13,262 bases of DNA from Anaerolineae bacterium (GTDB lineage: Bacteria > Chloroflexota > Anaerolineae > JAAYZQ01): positions 1 to 13,262 of the forward strand of contig JAFGIA010000146.1 in the NCBI GenBank assembly GCA_016929795.1. Reading direction: 5' to 3'. The position numbers were made by a program, and so were the translations under genes. Within the stretch, counting starts at the first letter, position 1. Every line of letters begins with the position of its first letter. Shown piece after piece: positions 1-5,792 of this stretch. Under the pieces are notes generated by a model that did no database searches, was not told where the DNA came from, and was given only the letters and a program-made list of their open reading frames with translations.

Positions 1-728
1 ACGTCGGCGCCGCCGCCCACAAAGAGGCGTATCACCAGGTATGCGACCGCGGCGCCCACGGGCTCGGACACGCCGCTCAGTGCGGAATAGATGAACGCCT
101 TTCTTCGGCTCCCCGTAGCATAGAATATCGGGATCGAGACGCTGATCCCTTCCGGAATGTTGTGCAGCGCGACGGCGACGGCAATGGCGACCCCGAGCGC
201 TGGATCCTGGAGCGCAGCCAAAAAGGTTGCCAGCCCCTCCGGAAAGTTGTGGATGCCGACCGCCAGCGCTGTGAACAGTCCCGTGCGCATGAGGTGCCTG
301 TGGCCCGCGTCGTGATCGTGGGCTGCCGGCGTGGCTCCGGCCGCGGTGGTGGATGCAGCCACCGGGCCCGCCAGAGGCGCGCCACGGTCCTGCATCTCGG
401 CAAGTTCCTCATCCGGGTGCGGCTCGTGTGGGTTCTCCTCCGCCGGAATCAGGTTGTCGATCAGGCCGATGACGGCCATGCCGCCAAAGAACGAGGCGAC
501 GTTGACCCAATTCCCCACGTTGTCGCCGTAACGGACGACGAGCGATTCGGCGCCCTTGAAGAATATCTCGACAAAAGAGATATAGAGCATGACGCCTGCG
601 GAAAAGCCGGTAGAGATGGCGAGAAAACGATAATTTGTCCTCTTGGCGGCGAACGCCAGGAGGCTGCCGATGCCCGTCGCCATGCCGGCGAACACCGTCA
701 GCCCGAACGCGATCCAGACCTGTTCCAT
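1..728 (-). CDS. zupT: ZIP-family divalent metal transporter (ZupT type), 3' end cut off by window edge
   Basis: Reading the minus strand from ATG at 728 gives an open frame of 242 codons that runs off base 1 without a stop, so the C-terminal part is missing. The protein is an inner-membrane carrier that would import zinc and possibly iron, manganese or cobalt. The two diagnostic ZIP metal-site helices are visible: HNFPEG at residues 160-165 and HNIPEG at 189-194, each in a hydrophobic helix. The N-terminus has further membrane segments (about residues 5-27, 35-57 and 74-93). A hydrophilic loop at about 95-146 carries His and acidic residues ([17 protein letters not shown]), typical of the cytoplasmic metal-sensing loop of ZIP proteins. 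The start is preceded by a very strong SD (AGGAGGGG) and a perfect promoter about 57 bp upstream. It is divergent from the catabolic operon and probably unrelated to it. The family is certain; the metal is not. Confidence 0.93.
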   Translation of the reverse strand, partial: MEQVWIAFGLTVFAGMATGIGSLLAFAAKRTNYRFLAISTGFSAGVMLYISFVEIFFKGAESLVVRYGDNVGNWVNVASFFGGMAVIGLIDNLIPAEENPHEPHPDEELAEMQDRGAPLAGPVAASTTAAGATPAAHDHDAGHRHLMRTGLFTALAVGIHNFPEGLATFLAALQDPALGVAIAVAVALHNIPEGISVSIPIFYATGSRRKAFIYSALSGVSEPVGAAVAYLVIRLFVGGGAD

Positions 729-784
729 CTCCCCTCCTCGCATGCCATCGTGTCCGAGCAGGTAGCGGTGAAAAACTGACAGAA

Positions 785-813
785 ATTATACCTGCGTCGA
801 TCGGCGCTGTCAA
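785..813 (-). promoter_or_regulatory. Sigma-70 promoter for the ZIP transporter
   Basis: On the minus strand TTGACA (808-813 on the plus strand reads TGTCAA) is followed after exactly 17 bp by TATAAT (785-790 reads ATTATA). Both hexamers match the consensus perfectly. Transcription would start near 778, leaving a leader of about 50 nt before the transporter ATG at 728. Confidence 0.85.
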
Positions 814-826
814 CTGCAACGGAGTT

Positions 827-859
827 GCGAAATCGCGAAATTGCCCCTGCGAAATTGCC
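827..859. repeat. Three GCGAAAT repeats between the divergent promoters
   Basis: GCGAAAT occurs at 827-833, and the longer GCGAAATTGCC occurs at 835-845 and 849-859. The spacings are 8 and 14 bp. They lie between the -35 boxes of the two divergent promoters, where an activator or shared repressor could bind. No known regulator is assigned. Confidence 0.45.
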
Positions 860-861
860 TC

Positions 862-890
862 TTGACAAAGTCCGGACTCCGTGGTATAAT
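862..890 (+). promoter_or_regulatory. Sigma-70 promoter for the nitroreductase/CoA-transferase operon
   Basis: TTGACA at 862-867 and TATAAT at 885-890 are separated by 17 bp, a perfect consensus promoter. Transcription would start around 897, inside the first operator-like palindrome. A promoter this strong covered by a palindrome implies control by repression. Confidence 0.87.
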
Positions 891-891
891 G

Positions 892-928
892 GTATCACCT
901 AATAAGACATAGTCTCACCTAATGAGAC
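892..928. promoter_or_regulatory. Tandem operator-like palindromes over the transcription start
   Basis: GTCTCACCTAATGAGAC at 912-928 is a perfect inverted repeat (GTCTCA, 5-bp centre, TGAGAC). A diverged copy, GTATCACCTAATAAGAC, lies at 892-908, exactly 20 bp upstream and so about two helical turns away on the same DNA face. Together they cover +1 to about +30 of the predicted transcript. The position suits a repressor. The two IclR regulators in this window are the obvious candidate binders (inference). An extra GTCTC at 940-944 could pair with GAGAC at 924-928 in the RNA as an alternative hairpin. Confidence 0.6.
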
Positions 929-1058
929 GGAGTGCGATAGTCTCCAAGAATGCCGAGCGCGCAAGGAAACGCCACTTGCGAGCTTGATGCGCGAGCGTGT
1001 GCGTGCGCCTGGCGGCGACACGCATCCGCCATGTTACCATCAACGGAGGGAAAAATCA

Positions 1059-1733
1059 ATGGCAGAACAGTATGATTTGGCCACAGCCGCCCTCAAGCTC
1101 ATCCAGGACCGGCGCAGTATCCGGCAGTACACCGACGAGCCGGTGTCAGAGGAGCACCTCGAGATGCTCCTCGAAGCCGCGAGGCAGGCGCCCTCGGGAG
1201 AGAACGCGCAACCCTGGCGCTTCATCGTCGTCAAAGACCAGGACACGCGCAAGCAGCTCGGCGCCATCGCCGGCGGCGGCAGCGGGCGCAGGTTCACCGC
1301 CGAGTTTGTCACGCAAAAGATGCAGGAGCGCTTTACCAACCTCGAGGACGAGGCCAAGAAGAAGGCGATTTTTGAAAAGCTGACTTCGGGGCGTGTGTCC
1401 GCCTTTCTCGCCGACGCCCCTGTCAGCCTGGTCGTGTGCGGCAAGAAAGACGTGTGGGACCTGCCCTACGACACTTCGGCCGCGATCGAAAACATCCTGT
1501 TAATGGTGACGGCGCTCGACTTGGGTGCGTGCTGGGTCATTGCCCCATGCATCGACATCCGCGATGAAGAGCGACTGAAGGACCTGCTGCGCGTGCCGGA
1601 GGGGTTCAAGGTGGTGAGCATCATCGCAATCGGCCATCCAACGCGCCCTCACCGCGCGCGCCCGCGCCTGCCGATGAACGAACTGGTCTACCGGGAAAAG
1701 TGGGACAACGCATACTATGAGGAGGAAGCATGA
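1059..1733 (+). CDS. Nitroreductase-family flavoprotein
   Basis: A 224-residue protein of the FMN-dependent nitroreductase fold. These enzymes are cytoplasmic, usually dimeric, and use NAD(P)H or another donor to reduce nitro groups, quinones, enones or, in specialised members, other substrates. The FMN-binding N-terminal signature RRSIRQYTDEPVS begins near residue 18, followed by the conserved APSGENAQPWRF segment near 44-55. The C-terminal GHPTRPHRARPRLPMNELV segment is also typical. Length matches the family. The ATG at 1059 was chosen over an in-frame ATG at 984 because GGAGGG lies just upstream (1045-1050) and homologues begin near this point. It is the first gene after the promoter at 862-890, and its last codons overlap the next start (ATGA). 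Substrate unknown; being first in a CoA-transferase/ferredoxin operon suggests a catabolic redox step rather than detoxification (inference). Confidence 0.9.
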   Translation: MAEQYDLATAALKLIQDRRSIRQYTDEPVSEEHLEMLLEAARQAPSGENAQPWRFIVVKDQDTRKQLGAIAGGGSGRRFTAEFVTQKMQERFTNLEDEAKKKAIFEKLTSGRVSAFLADAPVSLVVCGKKDVWDLPYDTSAAIENILLMVTALDLGACWVIAPCIDIRDEERLKDLLRVPEGFKVVSIIAIGHPTRPHRARPRLPMNELVYREKWDNAYYEEEA

Positions 1734-2194
1734 GCAGTGCGGGCGTTTCACTGGATTATGTAAATAGCATTGTCTATGATCTTGAAAAAGCCTTCTGGGA
1801 CGAGCGCGGCAAGGGCGCGCGCTTTCGGGTCACGAACGTGGGGCGCGACTATTTCCTGGACAAGTGCCTGCCCCGGATCGAGACCGGCGAGGTGGAGTCG
1901 ATCGTCCAGGTGATCGAACAGGTGCTGAAAGACGAGGGCATCGTCGCCGGCATCTCGCACGAGCTGGATGGACGACTGCTCTCTCTCGACGTACACGGCT
2001 GCCTGCACGAAACCGTCGAGCAGCGCCTGCGCGACAAGGGGGTGGAGCCCTTTGCCTGCGTTCCCGCCAACCTGGTGGTGCTGGCGATCGAAGAGGTGCT
2101 AGATCGACCTGTGGAGCTGGCCGAGATCAAGATCGAGAATGGCGGCTGTCACCTGACGCTGGTTCTGTTTGACTCGCGACCGACCTTTGACTGA
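1730..2194 (+). CDS. Small Cys/His protein resembling V4R (hydrocarbon-binding) domains
   Basis: A 154-residue soluble protein without signal peptide or membrane segment, which I do not recognise with certainty. The C-terminal half has a pattern recalling the V4R domain found in BchJ and the sensor part of XylR/DmpR: a Cys flanked by His (H89, C91, H93), a Cys after a proline-containing turn (C110 in EPFACVP), a helix, then a strand ending in GGC (C140). In V4R proteins such cysteines bind a metal and the fold holds a small hydrophobic ligand. Its start overlaps the nitroreductase stop (ATGA), so the two are translationally coupled, and it is followed 12 bp later by the CoA-transferase. It may be a ligand-binding or accessory protein for the flavoenzyme (inference). 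The assignment rests on cysteine spacing only. Confidence 0.7.
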   Translation: MSSAGVSLDYVNSIVYDLEKAFWDERGKGARFRVTNVGRDYFLDKCLPRIETGEVESIVQVIEQVLKDEGIVAGISHELDGRLLSLDVHGCLHETVEQRLRDKGVEPFACVPANLVVLAIEEVLDRPVELAEIKIENGGCHLTLVLFDSRPTFD

Positions 2195-2206
2195 GGGAGT
2201 GGAGAT

Positions 2207-3106
2207 ATGAACAAGCTCGCGACGCTCGCCGAGGCCGTGGCGACAATCCCAGACGGCGCGCACGTCGCTCTGTCCGGGTTCGCGATCACGCGCTGCACGA
2301 TGGCCTTTGCCGCCGAGGTAGTCCGGCAGGGGATCAAGGCGCTGACGGTATCGCAGTGCGTGGGTGCCATGGACGCGGACCTGATGGCCGGCGGGGGCGC
2401 ACTGGAGCGCATCGTCTACGGGGGTGGGTCGCTCGACCGCTTTGGTCGACTGAACTGTGTGAACCGCGGCATCGAAGAGGGAAGCCTGATCGCGGAGGAG
2501 TATAGCAGCCTGTCGATGGCCTTCCGCTACATGGCAGGGGCGCTTGGCCTCCCGTTCATTCCGATCCGCTCCCTCCGAGGGTCAGACATTCTCAAGCGGC
2601 TGGAGGAGATTGCACCCTCCGACATTGCCCACGTGGACGACCCCTTTACCGGCGAGGATTGGCTGGTGCTCAAGCCGCTTCTGCCCGATGTGGCCGTTGT
2701 GCAGGTGCAGGCGGCAGACGAGGAGGGTAACGCCTGGATTCTCGGGCCCCGCTGGGACAACGAAGAACAGGTAAAGGCCAGCAGCCGGGCCATCGTCATC
2801 ACCGAGCGGCTGGTGCCCACCGAGATGATCCGCCGCGAGCCGGAACGGACGACGATTCCCGGGTTCAGGGTCTCTCACGTGGTGCATCTGCCTTTCTCCG
2901 CGCACCCCACTTCGGTCTATCAAGCCTACGACTATGATGCCGACCAGATCCGGTGCTATGCCGAGGCGTCCAAGACGCGCGAGGGGTTCGAGCGTTACCT
3001 GGACCAGTATGTACATGGTGTTCAGGACCATTGGGGCTACCTGGAGCTGAACGGCGGCATGAAGCGCCTGAGCATGCTGGCAGCCGATCCGATTCTGGGC
3101 TACTGA
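2207..3106 (+). CDS. CoA-transferase family I, subunit A (glutaconate CoA-transferase type)
   Basis: A 299-residue alpha subunit of a two-subunit acyl-CoA transferase, which moves CoA from one acyl-CoA to a free acid. The N-terminal ADGxHVALSGF-type segment (residues 14-26), the LIAEEYSSLSMAFRYMAGALGLPFIPIRS region (about 94-123) and the later AADEEGNAW turn are typical of GctA-like subunits rather than acetate/acetoacetate AtoD-like ones. The length (about 300) also fits. SD sequence GGGAGTGGAG precedes the ATG. It is followed closely by the B subunit. The family also includes IpdA, half of a ring-opening hydrolase of steroid catabolism that shares this fold, so family membership alone does not prove transferase activity; the acyl acceptor is unknown. 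Confidence 0.9.
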   Translation: MNKLATLAEAVATIPDGAHVALSGFAITRCTMAFAAEVVRQGIKALTVSQCVGAMDADLMAGGGALERIVYGGGSLDRFGRLNCVNRGIEEGSLIAEEYSSLSMAFRYMAGALGLPFIPIRSLRGSDILKRLEEIAPSDIAHVDDPFTGEDWLVLKPLLPDVAVVQVQAADEEGNAWILGPRWDNEEQVKASSRAIVITERLVPTEMIRREPERTTIPGFRVSHVVHLPFSAHPTSVYQAYDYDADQIRCYAEASKTREGFERYLDQYVHGVQDHWGYLELNGGMKRLSMLAADPILGY

Positions 3107-3124
3107 GCGACGAGGAGGAGTATG

Positions 3125-3895
3125 ATGACAGCAGGCGTTGACTATACGCCTTTCGAGCTGATGGCGGTGGCGGGCGCTCGCGAGCTAAAGGACGGCGAGA
3201 TCGTGGCAGTGGGGCTGGGGCTGCCGGTGGTCGCCTCGTTCCTGGCCAAGCTCACCCACGCGCCGAACCTGACGATGCTGTTTGAGCTGGGTGTCGTCGA
3301 TCCGGAACCGATCCACCAGGGCGTCGGCCTGGCCGATCCCCGCGTCTGGTATCGCGCCAAGATCTTGAGCAGCTTTGTCGACATGCTCGGCACGGTGCTG
3401 CACAAGGGCCGGGTGGACGTTGGCTTCCTGGGCGGCCTCGAAACCGATGCGTACGGCAACCTCAATACGTCGCTGCTCGGCGATCCGCGGGGCAAGTTCC
3501 GCCACTTTGTCGGCAGCGGCGGCGCGAACGACATTGCCTCGTGTGCGCAGCGCACGATTATTATCATTCGACACGAGGCGCGCAAGCTGAATGAGGCAGT
3601 GTCCTTTGTGACAAGCCCGGGCCACCTGCGCGGCGGCGAGGAGCGCTCGGCGGCGGGGCTGCGCGGCGGCCCGAGCCGCGTGATCACAGACAAGGCGATC
3701 TTGGGCTTTCATCCCGAGAGCAAACGAATGCAAGTCGAGTCGATCCATCCAGGCACGACGATCGAGGATGTTTTGGCGAACCTCTCCTTCCAACCGCTCG
3801 TGCCCGATCGGGTGGAGGTCACCGCGCCACCGACGCCGGAGCAGGTGCACTTGATCCGGCGCGAGATCGACCCGGAAGGGATGTATTCCGGCTGA
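3125..3895 (+). CDS. CoA-transferase family I, subunit B (catalytic glutamate subunit)
   Basis: The 256-residue beta subunit that carries the residue forming the glutamyl-CoA thioester in family I transferases. The segment APNLTMLFELGVVDPEP places Glu at residue 54 (55 from the alternative ATG at 3122), the position of the catalytic glutamate in glutaconate CoA-transferase beta. The VGFLGGLETDAYGNLNTS region (about 100-117) and FRHFVGSGGANDIAS (about 125-139) are typical family segments. Two adjacent ATGs exist at 3122 and 3125; AGGAGG at 3113-3118 is spaced best for 3125. It lies 15 bp or so after subunit A and 35 bp before the ferredoxin. The retained Glu favours a true transferase over an IpdAB-like hydrolase (inference). 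Substrate unknown. Confidence 0.9.
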   Translation: MTAGVDYTPFELMAVAGARELKDGEIVAVGLGLPVVASFLAKLTHAPNLTMLFELGVVDPEPIHQGVGLADPRVWYRAKILSSFVDMLGTVLHKGRVDVGFLGGLETDAYGNLNTSLLGDPRGKFRHFVGSGGANDIASCAQRTIIIIRHEARKLNEAVSFVTSPGHLRGGEERSAAGLRGGPSRVITDKAILGFHPESKRMQVESIHPGTTIEDVLANLSFQPLVPDRVEVTAPPTPEQVHLIRREIDPEGMYSG

Positions 3896-3930
3896 CAGGC
3901 CGGCATCTTTGACACCAGGGAGGGAGAACG

Positions 3931-4134
3931 ATGCCCTATGTAGTGACCGATGAGTGCATCCTGTGCGGCGCGTGCGTCGCCGGGTGCGCCAACGACGCCA
4001 TCGAGGAAGGCGACACCCAATGCCACATCCTCGTAGAGCTGTGCATCGAGTGTGGCACGTGCGAGCAGAACTGCCCATCCGGGGCCATCATCTGGGTCGA
4101 GGATTCCGAGCTCCCGGCCAACACCGAGGGATGA
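3931..4134 (+). CDS. Small 2[4Fe-4S] ferredoxin
   Basis: A 67-residue electron carrier with two complete cluster motifs: CILCGACVAGC at residues 9-19 and CIECGTCEQNCP at 38-49. Each provides the CxxCxxC plus distal Cys needed for two low-potential [4Fe-4S] clusters. After the fourth Cys of the first motif the usual Pro is replaced by Ala, while the second motif keeps Pro. A short insert lies between the motifs (EEGDTQCHILVE), including one additional Cys (C31). A strong SD (GGGAGGGAG) precedes the ATG. As the last gene of the first operon it could serve the nitroreductase or accept electrons from the aldehyde oxidoreductase encoded at 8850-10562 (inference). Confidence 0.93.
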   Translation: MPYVVTDECILCGACVAGCANDAIEEGDTQCHILVELCIECGTCEQNCPSGAIIWVEDSELPANTEG

Positions 4135-4447
4135 TACGCACGGCACCAGATTCCCGTGCCAGCAGTGCCATAACGCGGAGGGCACAACCTGGTCCGCGCC
4201 CTGGTGATGCAGTCCCGCCTGGCGCGACAGATCGCCGTCCGTGCCGCGGCGCTGCTGGGATCGGGCAATGGCCATCCCTCCGGCAAGTGGTGGTTCGACC
4301 TGGAATATGTGGACGAAGGGATCCGGTCATGGGATCAAGAGACCAAGATCGGCCGCATGTCTACTATCGACATGCCGGCCAGTTTGGCATCGGGGGAAAA
4401 AGGCCCGAGATCCCGGGCATAGGGATGGAGCGTCAGGACTAGTTGCC
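4135..4447 (+). other. Gene-poor gap with hairpins upstream of the first IclR regulator
   Basis: This gap of 313 bp has no convincing gene. A frame starting at 4207 could encode about 71 residues (MQSRLARQIAVRAAALLG...), but it lacks an SD and a recognisable domain. A weak inverted repeat (GCACGG 4138-4143, CCGTGC 4154-4159) directly follows the ferredoxin stop and has no T-run, so it is at best a factor-dependent or processing hairpin. A stronger hairpin sits at 4351-4380. The regulator's promoter must lie here or further upstream, but I see no good consensus match. Confidence 0.45.
4351..4380. repeat. Strong inverted repeat upstream of IclR regulator 1
   Basis: GGCCGCATGTC (4351-4361) pairs with GACATGCCGGCC (4369-4380), giving 11 pairs with a single bulged C at 4375 and a 7-nt loop. 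No T-tract follows. The core CATGTC-N7-GACATG could be a protein-binding palindrome for regulator autocontrol, or a transcript hairpin separating the ferredoxin operon from the regulator gene. Confidence 0.5.
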
Positions 4448-5227
4448 ATGGACAGAGCTCCCGAGACCTACAACGTGCGCGCGGTAGAACGGGCGATGCA
4501 GATTCTGTCGTCGTTTGACGGCAGAAATTCCGTGCTCGGCGTGTCAGAGGTTGCGCAGGCCACCGGCTTGCCCAAAGCGACGACACACCGGATCCTGATG
4601 ACCCTGTGCAACGGCGAGTTTCTGGAGCGGGCGGGGGACGGCGAGCGGTTCCGGTTGGGGCTGCGCATGGTCGAGCTCGGCATGGGAGCCCTGCGCGGCC
4701 TCGACTTTCGGCGGGCTGCTTTTCCCTATATGCAGCAGTTGGTGGAGCGCTTTCAGGAGATATGCACGCTCGCGATTTTTGACCGCGGCCGGATGCTGTA
4801 CGTCGAGGTCGTGCACAGCGAGCGCTCGCTCACCATCGCCGCACGCGTGGGGCGTCACCTGCCGGCCCATTGCACCGCCAGTGGCAAAGTGTTCCTGGCA
4901 TTTCTGCCGCCGCAAGTGGTAGATCCCTTGTTGAATGCGCCCCTGACCGCTTACACGGGCAGGACGATCACGTCGCCCGAGCAGTTGCGCAAAGAACTGG
5001 AGGAGGTGCAGCAGCGCGGCTATGCTGTCGCCGATGAGGAATTCGAGGTCGGAATCCGGGCGATCTCGGCTCCTATCCGCAACATCGAGGGTGAGGTCAT
5101 TGCCGCCATCAGCATCCCATTTCCCGTGAACCGGCTCCGGCGGGAGCGTATTCCCGAGATTGCCCACGCGCTGGTGGAGGCCGCCCACGCCGTGTCTGCG
5201 TACGAGGGAGCGACGATCGTGCGCTGA
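4448..5227 (+). CDS. IclR-family transcriptional regulator (copy 1)
   Basis: A 259-residue IclR-type regulator. Residues about 10-70 form the winged helix-turn-helix (LGVSEVAQATGLPKATTHRILMTL, then the wing ERAGDGERFRLG). Residues about 85-255 form the effector-binding domain, with the conserved stretch TIAARVGRHLPAHCTASGKVFLAFLP and the ADEEFEVGIRAISAPI region that lines the ligand pocket. Length matches the family (about 250). ATG 4448 was chosen because the same start context (PETYNVRAVERAMQ) begins the paralogue at the far end of the cluster; the SD is weak. IclR proteins usually bind palindromes near promoters and respond to small organic acids. It probably controls the neighbouring catabolic genes (inference). 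Confidence 0.93.
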   Translation: MDRAPETYNVRAVERAMQILSSFDGRNSVLGVSEVAQATGLPKATTHRILMTLCNGEFLERAGDGERFRLGLRMVELGMGALRGLDFRRAAFPYMQQLVERFQEICTLAIFDRGRMLYVEVVHSERSLTIAARVGRHLPAHCTASGKVFLAFLPPQVVDPLLNAPLTAYTGRTITSPEQLRKELEEVQQRGYAVADEEFEVGIRAISAPIRNIEGEVIAAISIPFPVNRLRRERIPEIAHALVEAAHAVSAYEGATIVR

Positions 5228-5284
5228 TCGGGCAGACCGTCGCCAATCTGGCACTATTATCGGAAAGCGAGGAGGAAAGAAAGC

Positions 5285-5656
5285 ATGGATCGTTTACCAT
5301 TCGTATTGGCTGAGGACGTGGAAGGAGAAGAGCGAATGCCAAAGCGGGTGTCCAAGCTGCTGCTGGCGCCCAAGACGGTGGGAACCCGCAACGTATCGAT
5401 GGGCCTGAACATCACCGCTGTCGGGAGCATGATCCCTGATCACGTTCACGAGGACTCGGAGGAGGTGATGTATATCATCAGCGGGCGCGCCAAACTGGTG
5501 ATCGAAGGGGAGGGCGAGTGGGAGATCGGCCCCGACACGGCGATCTATTCGCCGTTGGGCAAGAAACACCGCCTGGAGAACATTGGCGACGAGCCACTGA
5601 AATTGGTGTGGGTCTATGGCCCGCCGCTGCCACAACACCAGACGTCCGAGATCTGA
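5285..5656 (+). CDS. Single-domain cupin protein
   Basis: A 123-residue small beta-barrel protein with both cupin motifs. Motif 1 is G-x5-HVH-x3/4-E-x6-G (GSMIPDHVHEDSEEVMYIISG, residues 47-67), supplying two His and a Glu for a metal site. Motif 2 is PLGKKHRLEN (about 90-99), supplying the third His. Such proteins may be isomerases, dioxygenases, lyases or sugar-binding proteins, so the activity cannot be named. Two starts are plausible: ATG 5285 with GGAGG nine bases upstream, and ATG 5336 with AAGGAG eight bases upstream, which would give 106 residues. The longer form is reported. It lies 57 bp after the IclR gene. The 3' end overlaps the first arm of a CACAACACC repeat. Confidence 0.85.
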   Translation: MDRLPFVLAEDVEGEERMPKRVSKLLLAPKTVGTRNVSMGLNITAVGSMIPDHVHEDSEEVMYIISGRAKLVIEGEGEWEIGPDTAIYSPLGKKHRLENIGDEPLKLVWVYGPPLPQHQTSEI

Positions 5657-5734
5657 CAGGTGTTGTGTTGAGCCGAGTGGGCGCACCGGCGACAAAGGCA
5701 TGACGTGATCGGGCGCTGCTTCTCTCACAACACC
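5631..5734. repeat. CACAACACC direct and inverted repeats after the cupin gene
   Basis: CACAACACC occurs at 5631-5639 and 5726-5734, and its exact complement GGTGTTGTG at 5659-5667. The central arm can pair with either flank (loops of 19 or 58 nt), giving two mutually exclusive RNA hairpins. No T-run follows, so a standard terminator is unlikely. A related CACAACAC appears on the minus strand in the leader of the second IclR gene. Operator or leader-RNA roles are both possible. Confidence 0.45.
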
Positions 5735-5758
5735 AAACCCGCCACGTCTGGGCCTGGA

Positions 5759-5771
5759 GAAATCTGATTTC
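5759..5771. promoter_or_regulatory. Possible IclR-type operator palindrome
   Basis: GAAATCTGATTTC is a perfect 13-bp palindrome around a central T, placed just before the SD of the TIM-barrel gene at 5793. Its AAAT...ATTT core is similar to known IclR boxes such as TGGAAATNATTTCCA. The resemblance is short and could be chance. Confidence 0.3.
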
Positions 5772-5792
5772 ATCAAAGGAGAATGAATCGAC

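Larger units (their letters stand above)
729..1058. other. Divergent regulatory intergenic region
   Basis: This 330-bp stretch separates the metal transporter from the nitroreductase operon and holds no credible gene. It contains two outward-facing consensus promoters whose -35 boxes are 48 bp apart, three GCGAAAT repeats between them, and two operator-like palindromes downstream of the rightward promoter. The rightward transcript would have a leader of about 160 nt. An ATG frame of about 40 codons begins at 950 and overlaps the nitroreductase start, but it has no SD and I do not regard it as a gene. Confidence 0.7.

Noticed and set aside
162..779. Long plus-strand open frame over the ZIP transporter
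   Set aside because: It lies opposite a clear ZIP protein on the minus strand; the translation is Arg- and Gly-rich low-quality sequence with no domain.
950..1074. Short leader ORF before the nitroreductase
   Set aside because: No SD, no recognisable peptide pattern such as a run of one amino acid, and it overlaps the nitroreductase start; probably chance.
4138..4159. Intrinsic terminator after the ferredoxin
   Set aside because: The 6-bp stem has a 10-nt loop and no following T-run; too weak to call.
4207..4422. Possible 71-residue protein with GNGHPSG recalling transketolase N-termini
   Set aside because: No SD, no continuation of the transketolase pattern, and its 3' part is a hairpin; similarity is too short to support a pseudogene.
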